DNA of 64,000 nt from Undaria pinnatifida. Its lineage: Eukaryota; Sar; Phaeophyceae; Laminariales; Alariaceae. Where the stretch lies: contig JABAKD010000008.1 in assembly GCA_012845835.1 (NCBI GenBank), positions 1,599,058-1,663,057 on the forward strand, written 5' to 3'. This document shows positions 10,363-20,179 of this stretch, piece by piece. A program made the position numbers and the translations under genes. Each line of letters starts with the position of its first letter. The stretch's first letter is position 1. The notes beneath the pieces were generated by a model, which made no database searches, was not told where the DNA came from, and saw only the letters and a program-made list of their open reading frames with translations.

Positions 10363-11943
10363 TCATACTAGCTCGTCATATATGCAGAGTGTCGCAATTG
10401 CTGCCCAAGATAGGTGCGATGCTGGGGTGACAAACAGCCGAGTACATGAGCCGGACAAGTACGTGCTGCCGAGGCAAACGCGCGCAGCAGCAATCAAAAC
10501 AGCAAACATACGTGTGATGGGAGAGATAACCCGTTGCACCCTAAGCTCAGTCCAAGTGATTTCCACCCTCAAGCGCTTTCTTTCTCTTGCAGATAATTTT
10601 ACGAACAACCAAAAATCCACCCTCTCCCAAACAAAAGGAGGAGAGCGCGCGTCGAGTACCCTATGCAGACCATGTCGTTTGGAAAAAGGGTAACATGCAA
10701 GGCTAGCTGCTAGCTGTGTTTTAATTCTCACCGGGGAGCGTCCCTTGGCATGCACGACGACGCAGCACCACTTCGCGTCCACCCGATCGATGTCGCGCAC
10801 CGGAATTTTCGTCTTGAAGTACGGAGGCAGCATGCCACACACCGACAGGCTCCCCTCCACGTTGTTGAATCTCAGCATCTTACGGCTCTTGCTCCCTCCC
10901 AAGCCCGTCGCATGCTTGACCACCGACAAGCCCTTCCCTCTCGCCAGCAGCTCCACAAGTTCCTCGATTGCGTCGTCGTCCTTCATATGGGTGAGGATGA
11001 CGGGCTTGTTGGGCTTTGACGGCGCGAAGTCGGACGCAGTCACGATGGACGTGTCAGACAGAGACCGCTCGAAAACCACGTTTCCCTCCTCGTCCGTGCT
11101 TGCTTGTCGCCGGGGCTGGTTGGGCATCGACCTGGTGATCACATCATCCTCAGGCGAATCGGGATAAAGGGGCGCCCTCTTTAGAGGCACAGACGAGTCC
11201 GCCGACTTCGTAGTCAGCAAGAAGTTAGCAAGCGTCTTTGCTTGCTGAGCTTGCGGCGCTTGTCGCCCTTCTCCCTCGCTGCTAGCAAGCTCGGTGCTGC
11301 TTCCGCCCAAGAACGAGGATGATGAGTGATTTTTTTGCTGCCGCTGTATTGGTTGTGTTTGCACTCCGTCGCCGATACTTGTAGCTGTTCTCGCGGGCGC
11401 GAGAGAGCTCAAATTTGGGGACCGGCTGTCGCTTCCCTCCGCAATGCCCACGAGGTACCCCTCGCGCCCGCTTCGCTTGCCAGAGTAGGGCGGGTACTGT
11501 CGGCGAGACCCCTGCTTGAGCTCGTCTCCCTGCGAAGTAGTTCTGCGCACAGCGGATCTAATTTTGTCGGATTCGATGCCTCCGCCAACAGGAGCAACAA
11601 TTTGAGGCAGACCAGTGTTCGATGCAGTCCCTCCAGGGGAGGAGTGATGCAGAGGCATACCAAACGAAGCCCTATCGGTGGGCGGCGAGGATGACCGGCG
11701 ACCACCCTCGGCAGGGGGAGGGGGGGGGGTTGTCCACGCGAGCGACTTCCACCCCGAGGAAAGAGGCTTCCCTGCTCGGCGCTGCCGGGACGCGGGGATC
11801 CTCGTGAAACCACTCGCGTCGAATCGATCGTCTGGTGCAACTGTTGAGGACGGCGCTCGCTTGAGCTCGACTATGGCTGGTGCTGGTGGAACTGCGTGGA
11901 TATCATTTGTTGGTCCCGCAGCCTCGGTAGTTCTCGGCGACAT
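10363..11943 (-). CDS. Hypothetical Ser/Pro-rich protein with PH-like domain (paralogue of the 3.2-4.0 kb gene)
   Basis: Read from the ATG at 11943 the frame is 526 residues; the frame is open to a TTG at 11985. Residues 1-320 are disordered: Ser, Pro, Gln and Arg rich, with a PPPPP run and a QRQQKNHSSSSF segment. RSLSDTSIVTASD at about residue 290 matches RSLSMTSVAST of the other paralogue. Residues about 323-408 are the shared domain: ARGKGLSVVKH, SKSRKMLRF, CGMLPPYFKTKIPVRDID, CCVVVHAKGRSPVRIK. In the other paralogue the protein stops just after the matching SIK. Here the frame continues ~118 residues with poor composition, so the true C-terminus may be spliced (a GTGAGAATT donor-like word lies in the codons PVRI) or extended by loss of a stop. 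The KTKIPVRDID strand is closer to a PH-like consensus than in the shorter gene. The function is unknown; membrane or protein recruitment is inferred only from the fold pattern. Confidence 0.6.
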   Translation of the reverse strand: MSPRTTEAAGPTNDIHAVPPAPAIVELKRAPSSTVAPDDRFDASGFTRIPASRQRRAGKPLSSGWKSLAWTTPPPPPAEGGRRSSSPPTDRASFGMPLHHSSPGGTASNTGLPQIVAPVGGGIESDKIRSAVRRTTSQGDELKQGSRRQYPPYSGKRSGREGYLVGIAEGSDSRSPNLSSLAPARTATSIGDGVQTQPIQRQQKNHSSSSFLGGSSTELASSEGEGRQAPQAQQAKTLANFLLTTKSADSSVPLKRAPLYPDSPEDDVITRSMPNQPRRQASTDEEGNVVFERSLSDTSIVTASDFAPSKPNKPVILTHMKDDDAIEELVELLARGKGLSVVKHATGLGGSKSRKMLRFNNVEGSLSVCGMLPPYFKTKIPVRDIDRVDAKWCCVVVHAKGRSPVRIKTQLAASLACYPFSKRHGLHRVLDARSPPFVWERVDFWLFVKLSARERKRLRVEITWTELRVQRVISPITRMFAVLIAAARVCLGSTYLSGSCTRLFVTPASHLSWAAIATLCIYDELV

Positions 11944-11999
11944 AGTGCCGCGTGAGTCGTAAACAGCTTCGCTTCGGCGTGGCAAATTCGTCGTGCAGG

Positions 12000-12042
12000 A
12001 GCAACAGCAGCAGAAACAGCAGCAGAAACAGCAGCAGAATAG
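12000..12042 (+). repeat. CAGCAG(AAA)CAG repeat just upstream of the second gene
   Basis: Three direct copies of a CAGCAGAAA unit lie 60-100 bases upstream of the ATG at 11943, in the putative 5' leader of the minus-strand gene (there read as CTG repeats). Confidence 0.7.
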
Positions 12043-12049
12043 CGCAAGC

Positions 12050-13200
12050 AGGCGGTAGAGGTAGTGCTTCTGTGTTTGACAGTCTGGGACACGAAGCAGT
12101 CAGCCAGCCACCCCCCCTACTTAGAGCAAGTTATTGCCTCTTTATGTGGGCAAATAATACCACGTGTCGGGGAAAAGACTGGGGAAAAGTGGAACAAAAA
12201 AACTCGATATGAAAAAAAAATGTTTGATGTGAATGAGATCAGATGATGAAAACGAACAAGAAGAGCTCTAAAATTACTTCATTTACTAGGAAATAGAGTC
12301 AAACGATGAAAAATATTTTTTGTACGATCTCATATTTTTTGCTGCTAGCTGGAGGCACATAGTAATATTTTTCCAGTAAAATAAACAGGCGATAGGATCT
12401 ACCCCGCCATCTACCAGTCTAAAAGCTTCAGCCCGCCTGCTTTTTGCATTATTTGTCTGATTTGTCCGGTTAGTGGTCTCCTCTATGCTATAACGCCGGG
12501 AGAGCGGTGCTGCTTGCCCGCTACTGCTGTGTCTGTGAAAGCGTTTGGCACAGTTCGCTTGGCGTAGCAGCGCCGGTTTTCGCTATAGCGCCGGTATAGT
12601 CGGATCGCACGTGCCAGCGCCAGAGCGGGACTACTAATAATACTGCTGCTACTGTATCTCGATAAAATAGACCGGGCACAGCGGTGTAGGCATCATCATG
12701 CATTATACGTAAAAATACGTAGAGCCATACAAAAGTAAACGTATCTTTGGGTCGGTTCGGTAGATATTCGCTCGATAGATATCCACAGAAAATTTGAGAG
12801 GAGGAGGGAGGAGAGCGAAGGAGGATGAAAGATACACGGAACGAGGCATAGATACGTAAGATATACCTGGTAGATACGATGAAGAACCGCCACTTTGTTT
12901 CATATTTATTTCCGAGTCTGCTTAGCCGATACGCAGTCTAGATACAGCCAGCAGTTGCAGAAGTACGATAACAACAATAGAACAACGCAGCAGCATTGCA
13001 GCTGCTGTTTGTGGTAGCTCTACTGTCTATCGATACCTGAAGAACCTTGCCAAGAAGGCATGTGTTCACAGCAACGATATACGAGATGCTCTACGCTGTG
13101 TACCTGGTACATGGTACTCCTCCTGCTTGCTGAGAAATTCGCCCACAGGGGCAGCTACGGATGGATACCTCTACTACATACAACATAGGTACACTTGTGT
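12050..13200. other. Intergenic, no gene recognised
   Basis: A/T-rich with stop codons in all frames. GCGCCGGTTTTCGCTATAGCGCCGGTAT near 12569-12597 recurs as a similar GCGCCGGT-rich patch at about 63580-63630, a weak dispersed repeat. Confidence 0.4.
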
Positions 13201-13204
13201 GTAC

Positions 13205-13822
13205 ACATTCATACCCTCCATGAGCCCAATGCCGTCTTTAGTCAGTTCCTAGGATCATCTGCTAATTATTAATAGCATGACATTTTTTTCTCTTTTCCTT
13301 TCCTTCCTTTTTTTTTTTTTTCTTTTTTCCTCCGGCGGATGGGGAAAAATAAAGCTTTAGCTCACCACACTTACTTCCACGTATTTTCATACGCGTCGTG
13401 TGCAGCCCAACGCTAGCTGGCGCACCCTTCGGGTTCCATTGTAGGTATAGCGTAAGCTTGCTTCCTCTTCTTGTCTTGTCTTTTCTTGCTTCTCTTGTCT
13501 CTTCTTGCCTCTCCTTTTTCGTGTTTTCGCTTTCTTCTTGTCTTTTCTTTCCTTTCCCTTATTTTCTTTTCTTTTCTTTGTTTTTTTTTTCCAATTGACT
13601 TGCGTCTGTCGTGCGTAGTATGTGTAGTGATAGGTACTACGTGCAATATATACATGGTAGTCTTCCTTGGGTGTCAAGCGGTATTATATATAGTCGGTTT
13701 TTCCAGGCGGGAGTAGTGAGACGTATGTATGCACCAATATGGACCTGGCACATCGTAGGCTGACTCCCGATTTCACTTTTATATGTTTCTGGTGGAGGCA
13801 TGAATTGCGTCAGCTGTGATAT
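13205..13822 (+). repeat. Repeat module A with pyrimidine tract (copy 1)
   Basis: It begins with a word shared with the end of the 30 kb LINE fragment (ACCCTC.ATGAGCCCAATG, then CAGTTCCTAG). A long C/T-only tract follows (about 13287-13590), then the conserved body TTGACTTGCGTCTGTCGTGC to CAGCTGTGAT. The same order, reversed, is found at 29580-30030, and the body alone at 63745-63985. The antisense Lys-rich open frames come from the pyrimidine tract and are not genes. Confidence 0.7.
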
Positions 13823-13823
13823 A

Positions 13824-15262
13824 ATAGTAGTAGTAGTTGGAGTGTATTTATTATACGTGACCTAAACCTTTTGAAAACCCTTCCCCCCCCACTCCCCACC
13901 TCACCCCCCCTTTTTTTTTTCTCGCTTTCTCCTGCTTAAACGCCCCACCTAATATCGAAATCCGCCAGCAGACAGAGTAATAAACATTTCCACGCCCTCG
14001 ATGTCGCCTCGTTGTCGTTTTAGAGCCGTCCATGCCGCTGCTGCAATTCCCACCCACCCCAGCCCCCAACGCCCCCTCCTTCCCCATCACCCGCACCATC
14101 GCCTAGACCTAGCACCGCGCGTATAGCAAGCCCCTACATCTATGCGACCTAAAGCCCTCCCCCCCCGCCCCCCGCCCCCCCCCGGCACATTCCCCCCCCC
14201 TCCCCCACAAGAAGGATTATTTATAGTTTCCACGCACAAATTGACCTGCCCCACCCGTCCCCTTCCCCCCCTCCCCCCTTCCCGCCCCTCTTTTGATCAA
14301 AATCAGGCCCCCACATCCTTAAAAACTCCGCCCTCCCCTCACCGGTTATTCGACTTACAGTATTCACTTGATGAACTAATGCATTTCCTTCCACAGCAGC
14401 AGCAGCTGTCAGATTTTGTCCCCCTCAGAAACGGGTTTTATAGTTCCCGCGCACAGACTGCCTAACATCACCCTGTTGACCCTGATAACTACACTGTAGT
14501 TGCAAGGGGAGTCGCCGACCTATATCCTTAATGAGGACACACAACCCGTGATATGCGCGATCGTAGTAGTATTACACACAGCTTGCAATGAATGATGAGT
14601 TTCGACAAAATATTCGATCTAACGGCTGGAGTGTAATTTAATTTTTGTCACAGCTGGATGGAGTGTATTTTCATTTTTTATGATATATACCCTCTCTTTA
14701 CTCACTGATTGTACGACTTACCCCAGGATATACATGATAAACTGATGTATTATTTCCAAAAATGTCACATTTATCCCCTCGAAATAATGTATAGTTTCCA
14801 GGCACATATCGAGCTGCCCCCCCCCCCCCCCCCCCCCCCCCCCGCCCCCAATAATATACTGGTGCCAAAACCGTCAGATTTATCCCCTCGAAAGGATTTA
14901 TAGCTTACATGCACAAATTGCCCCTTCCCCCCCCCCCCCCCCCCCCCCCCCCCGCCCCCCTCCAAACCCGCTCGCTTTTGATCAAAACCAGGCCCCCCCT
15001 ATCCCTTCACAGCTGTCAGATTTTGTCCCCCTCAGAAACGGGTTTTATAGTTTCCGCGCACAGACTGACTAAAATCATCCTGTTGACCCTGATAGCTACA
15101 CTGTAGCTGTAAGGGGAGTCGCCGACCTATATCCTTAATGAGGACACACAACTCGTAATGCGCGCGATCGGAGTATCACACACAGCTTGCAAAGATGAGT
15201 TTCGACGAAATCTTCGATCTCACAGCTGGAGTGTATTTTAATTTTTATAATATACTGGCACG
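13824..15262 (+). mobile_element. C element inserted between modules A and B
   Basis: Modules A and B are contiguous at 6.5 kb and 29.6 kb but here are separated by about 1.44 kb, so this block is an insertion. It is built of diverged subunits, each containing TTTATAGTTTCC(G/A)CGCACA followed by a run of C (pure runs at 14819-14843 and 14929-14953). It ends in a conserved tail: GATGAGTTTCGACAAAATAT, TCGATCTCACAGCTGGAGTG, then TATTTTAATTTTTATAATATA. GGAGTGTATTT also occurs at the left end, so the ends are direct, not inverted, repeats. No protein-coding motif is seen, and its class is unknown. Confidence 0.6.
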
Positions 15263-16760
15263 AGTGCGTGTACCAACTTTGGTTTGTTCGTTTTTTTTCT
15301 CTGGCCCAGGGGTATTCCTCAAGGCCCGAATTTTAATAATAATAAGCGGTCGAACTTTTGAGCGAAGTCATCATGTTTCTGGTAGTTGGTCGTGTAACTT
15401 TCGAGGTGCAGGGCGACGAAAAACTGGGTTTGCGGCGGTCTCGATTGTTTTCGAGGCGTCGCAGGCGGTCTACGCTGTGCTAAAGACCTTTGGAGGCCGC
15501 GCTGCGGCTGCTCCGGTGGTCCTACCTCTCGCAATAGTGGCTTCTCGCCTCTCAATCAGCCGACGACATGGCACCAATTCGCGTGGCCGGCTTCGGTTAC
15601 ACAGAACAAGCCATGTATGTCTAGGTGGACAAACTCCCCAAATTGCATTTCGATTTTCGACTAAAAAATTCGACCGAAAAAGTGTTTTTTTACTTCTTTG
15701 TTGAACTTGATTTTTTGTAATAATTCTGGGAATGCCTGCTTGGTGATTCATTTTTTTACCAATCAGATGCAAATTAAATTCAATTGTAAAAAAAATGTCG
15801 AAATTCGATTTGGCAAGTTCCTCGTTAATTCGTTTAAATTCAATTCTAGAAAAAAAAACGAAATTCGATTTGGCAAGTTTCTCGCGTTTTTAATTCGGAA
15901 TTAACGAGGAATCGAATTTCGATTTCGACTAAATTCGACCGAGAAAGTCTTTTTTTACTTCTTTGTTGAATTTGATAAAAAAATCGAAACTCGATTTGAC
16001 AAAAGTTCCTCATTGATTCCGAATTCACGGGAAACTTGCCAAATCGAATTTCGATTTCTTTTTTTAGAATTGAATTTAATTTGCATCTGATTGTTCAAAA
16101 AATGAATCACCAAGCAGGCATTCCCAGAATTATTACAAAAAATAAAATTCAACAAAGAAGTAAAAAAAGACTTTCTCGGTCGAATTTAGTCGAAAATCGA
16201 AATTCAATTTGGGGAGTTTGTCCACCTAGACGTGGCTTGTTCTGTGTAACCGAAGCCGGCCACGCGAATTGGTGCCATGTCGTCGGCTGATTGAGAGGCG
16301 AGAAGCCATCATTGCGAGAGGTAGGGCCACACCGAAGCAGCCGCAGCGTGGCCTCCAAAGGTCCTTAGCACAGCGTAGACCGCCTGCGACGCCTCGAAAA
16401 CAATCGAGACCACCGCAAACTCAGCTGCAAATTAAATTAAATTCTAAAAAAAAACGATGTTTTTTTTTCATTAAATTCAATTGATTAAATTCAATTCTAG
16501 AAAAAAACCGAAAATCGAAAAAAAAAATCGAAATTCGATTTGGCAAGTTTGATAACTTGCCAAATCGAAGGTAGAATTGAATTTAAGTTGCATCTTTTTT
16601 CAGGACCGATTCATTTTTTGACAAATCAGATGCAAATCAGATGCAAATTAAATTCAATTCTAAAACAAAAAATCAAATTTCGATTTGGCAAGTTCCTCTC
16701 AGCTCCAGAGTGACTGGAGCCTGTCCTGTGACCACGGACTTGATTATGCGAGGTAATGTG
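15263..16760 (+). repeat. Repeat module B split by a foldback insertion
   Basis: The left part (15263-15321: GCGTGTACCAACTTTGG to GGGGTATTCCTCA) and right part (16698-16760: CTCAGCTCCAGAGTGACTGG to ACTTGATTATGCG) join exactly into the uninterrupted module seen in reverse at 29488-29612. CTCA is present at both break points (15318-15321 and 16698-16701) but once in the empty site. Confidence 0.75.
15322..16697. mobile_element. Large foldback element, 1376 bp, with ~375 bp inverted arms
   Basis: The left arm (about 15424-15815) is the reverse complement of the right arm (about 16037-16421) with high identity. Examples are GTCGTCGGCTGATTGAGAGG on the right against its complement on the left, and the ATTCCCAGAATTATTACAAAA segment. 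The centre and both ends are A/T-rich with repeated AAATTCGATTTGGCAAG words. No transposase-like frame is present; open frames inside are arm artefacts. Comparison with the empty site suggests a 4 bp CTCA duplication. It looks like a non-autonomous foldback transposon. Confidence 0.7.
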
Positions 16761-17414
16761 AGAATAACAACAACAACACATTCAACATTTATTTTCAATT
16801 CATTCAAAATTCATCATCACGATCATCACCGGATCACCTTCACGTCTACTTCACGTTGAGGAAAGAAGGGAATGGATTTTATGTATTGAACGGATTTGTC
16901 ACGCACGATAAATTCAAGTTTTTGCGATATTTTTTTTCTACTGTCTGTTGTTGTTGATACTGGCACACGTTGGAAGCCAAAATTTAATATAATAATATTT
17001 AATATTCAATTTTCTTGAAATTTATAAATTTATGATACAACTATTTCTGGATCGTATCCCCCCTATCTATGTCCCAGTATCCGCTAATACGAGAGTCTGC
17101 CGACATACTGCATAACATTGGCACACTGACTGATGATGTTGTTGAGGAACTCTTTAGGCTGCCTGCTTGCTATCACTACAACTACTTCTACTACTACTTA
17201 CTACTGCTGTTGCGGCGCTGCAGCAGCAAGTAAGTGCTAACACGGCGCTGTATACATTCGCTACTGAACCTTGATGACGGCAATAATAATAGGCTACTAT
17301 TACAACACCTGCCTGGTGGCAACGTATGTATTACGTTTTTCAATTTATATAAAAAAAATCGAAAAGAGCAAAATGGAAATTGTCTCAACGAATACCCGTG
17401 GCAACGGCAACGCA
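16761..17414. other. A/T-rich intergenic stretch
   Basis: No gene seen. The first part is A/T-rich with TTTAATATAATAATATTTAAT words; a CTACTACT-type triplet patch occurs near 17175-17210. Confidence 0.4.
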
Positions 17415-18715
17415 TATTATCTGTGTAAAACAAAAAACATGACTGCACATTTTTTTTATTAACTTTTAAACGGTCCATTACTACATCGTGTACTTCACGT
17501 CGGCCCAGACCCAACCCGACCCCAATCCTAACCCCAATCCTAACCCCAACCCTAACCCTAACCCTAACCCCAACCCCAGCCCCTGCCCTATCACTAACCC
17601 CAACCCTTAGGGGGGATCCAGGTTGGCAAGGGCCGTCCCGCGGGCCCACCGCGTGTTTCGCTACATACTACTACAAGCGCTTTCCAAAAATAATCGGGCA
17701 GCCGAACGCCCAGGCCTCAGCCACAATCAAACACAGCAGGGGGGGGGTGTTCAGTAACTCTTTTTCACACCGATAATAACATATACAAATAGGTGCTGTC
17801 TTCAATTTTTGGCAACCCCTATCCCTATAATATCTGTATGTTATGTAAAACGCAAACCTCTCGTTGTTGTCGTTGTTGTCGATGTGTGATGTCGATGTTG
17901 TCGCCGTTGTATGTCGATTTTTTACCACTTCCGATTAGTGGGGGGGTTTGGGGGGCGCGCCGCCCTAGACCGTTTCGGCCCCGGATCTCACCGTGGGTGC
18001 GTGGGTCTATAGGGTTATAGGGTGAGAATTAGACTTTGGGCAACCACTATTTGCATTATTGTCGGTGTGAAAAAAAATGACACTGCACACACCTTCTTCT
18101 TAGTCAATCTATATCTTGCACGTCGGCCCAAAACCGACCCGGTCCCAACCATGACCATGCACCCTAACCCTAACCCTAACCCCAATCCTTTGGGGGGGGC
18201 TCGAGAGAGGTCACAGCAAGGAAGGGCGGTCCCGCGGCCCCGCCGCGCGTTTCGTAGGCGTTTTTTTTTTCATAACAAAACGGCCGGCCGAAAGGCGGGG
18301 GCTTCAACCAAAATCAGGCACACGGCAGTAGGTAGGGTGCTCTTTCACACCGACCGATAATGAATGCAAATAAATAGGTGCCTGCATTGTCTTCAATTTC
18401 GGCAACCCCTACCACCAGTTTTTTTTGCATTATAATTTATGGGTGTGTTGAAAACATGACTGCACACCGCCTTAGTTAGTCAATTTCTATCCGGAACGTC
18501 GGTCCAGACCCAACCCGACCCCAAACCCAACCCTAAAATCCTAACCCTAACCCTAACCTTAACCCTGTCACCCCGACCCTTTGGGGGGGTCGAGGTCGGC
18601 AGAGGGGCGGACCCGCGGCTCCGCCGCGTGTTTCGAAGGCGTTTTTCCAAAATAATAATTAGCGGGCCACTTGGAAGGCCTCGACCAATCAGACACATGG
18701 TGTGCAGTCATGCAG
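17415..18715 (+). repeat. Three tandem satellite units with telomere-like (CCCTAA)n cores
   Basis: Units lie at about 17415-17840, 18050-18425 and 18429-18715. Each has, in order, a GACTGCACA-type word, (C)GTCGGCCCA, an imperfect CCCTAA tract (17511-17608, 18161-18190, 18509-18582), a G-run with GATCC/GAGGT, GGGCGGTCCCGCGG.CCCGCCG, GTTTCGTAGGCGTTTTT, and usually CACACCGATAAT plus TCTTCAATTT.GGCAACCCC. Open frames across this region differ between units and contain the telomeric heptads, so they are not genes. The CCCTAA type matches the TTAGGG telomere repeat used by many eukaryotes, including stramenopiles. Confidence 0.75.
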
Positions 18716-19161
18716 GTTTCCGCAGGAAACTGGCGTTTGTGAAGCGTTTGAATTCGAAGAATGGTTGAGCAAATAACGGAGAGAATACAATTGGTATTGT
18801 GCCGACGAGCGGGAAGGACACTTTCTTGGTGTGCTCTGCCAGTCTCCTCTCCGTACAAGACAGAGAAGCCATGATCAGCTGAAGCGAGCCACTAGAGCCT
18901 TGGGGTCGACGTAGGACACACCTGGCTCTTCAGTCGACGCAGTTCGGTACGGACGTACCGCAGTTTGGTGTGGTAGACGACAGCGAGACAACCTTCATCG
19001 ATCGACTTTCCCACCCGCCCGCCCGCCCTGTTGTCCAAGAGAGGTCGTCCAAGAGAGGGGGAGAACAAGGTTGCAACAAGTTGGTCGATTGTCGCACTGT
19101 TGGTACTGTGTCAAAGCGTATTCATTGGGAGTGTTGTCTTGAGGTTGTGGTATTATACTTA

Positions 19162-19300
19162 GCCCCGCGGGGGAAGAAACGGGGGCTTAAGTGGTTCGGG
19201 TTAGCATGGTTCAACAAACCTCGCGGGGTTTTTGTAGTGAAAAATAATATAGTGCGAGGACCCCTTCGGGGGTCAGGGGTGGTGGATCTTCCTCCACCAC
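19162..19300 (+). other. Cluster of strong hairpins, possible structured RNA
   Basis: Four stems occur within 140 bases: GCCCC...GGGGC (19162-19186), AAACC-TCGC-GGGGTTT-type (19216-19231), GACCCC-TTCG-GGGGTC (19259-19274, a cUUCGg tetraloop with a perfect 6 bp stem) and GTGGTGGA-6 nt-TCCACCAC (19279-19300, perfect 8 bp stem). No open frame explains the constraint. No ncRNA family is recognised. Confidence 0.35.
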
Positions 19301-19429
19301 ACCGGCAGGCCTTTTTCAGCATGCCTGCGAACGTGCCTCGCCTACTTCGCAAAAACTAATTCCAAGAATTCTTGAGCCATAACAAAAGTTTTTTTTTGTC
19401 ACCGATAATGCAAATACGATTGCTGTCTT

Positions 19430-19700
19430 CAATTTGGGGAGTCTGTGCACCTAGTAGACGTGGCATGTTCCATGTAACCAAAGCCGGTCACGAGATTTTG
19501 TGCCGTGTCGTCGGCTAATTGAGAGGCGAGAAGCCACCATTGCGAGAGGTAAGACTACTGGAGCAGCCGCAGCGGGACCTTCGAAGGCCCTTAGCACAGC
19601 CTCGGCCGCCTGCGACGCCTGGATAAAACTCGACACCGCCGCAAACCCAGTTTTTCGCCCCCCTGCACCTCCAAAGTTGCACGACCAGCCACTACATCAT
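19430..19700 (+). repeat. Single diverged arm of the 15-16 kb foldback element
   Basis: TTTGGGGAGTCTGTGCACCTA, GTGCCGTGTCGTCGGCTAAT, GAGAGGCGAGAAGCCACCAT and CAAACCCAGTTTTTCG follow the order of the right arm at 16205-16424 and extend past it. Immediately upstream, 19395-19440 carries the tail of the telomere-cored satellite (CACCGATAATGCAAATA), so two repeat families are fused here. Confidence 0.65.
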
Positions 19701-20179
19701 GACTTCGCTCAGGTGTTCGACCGCTATGTTCCCATCGCTGCTGCCTGTGTGGGGCGATGGGGTAGCGCCCATCCAAGAGACGCCTAGAGCTATGGCCTCT
19801 TAGATGCTGCTGCACAAAAATTGCCGCTAGCCGCGGCGCTCCGGGGAGTACTCGAGACATCGCTGGGCTTGGTCGTTGCCCACAGGTATCGTTGACAGTG
19901 TTGTGTTTTCGAATCCTGAACACACTACACGCCGTTCCTCGATAAGAAGCACAGAGTGGTATTCTTCGGGCAATTTTTCACATAAAATTGATTTGATTTT
20001 ACAATATTATTTGCCCTCCGACAATATAGCATAGATGCCGTTCCGATGTAAATCGAATATTCTTCCATACAGCAGTAGTATCTATGAACTTCTGCCAACC
20101 ATGTCCTTTTCCTTTACCCGCATCTTCTTATTTTGTCTACTATTTCCTTTCCCTACATTTGTTCATTTTAGCTATTAGG
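19701..20179. other. Intergenic, no gene recognised
   Basis: No gene or repeat is recognised. A Cys/Ser-poor, Pro-rich open frame at 19591-19923 (minus) overlaps the repeat arm and is discounted. Confidence 0.35.

Noticed and set aside
14142-15106. Pro-rich proteins with YDLPQDIHDKLM-type strings recurring at 28.7 and 59.3 kb
   Set aside because: Recurrence follows the C repeat at DNA level; frames break at the C runs in each copy, so there is no evidence for a conserved protein.
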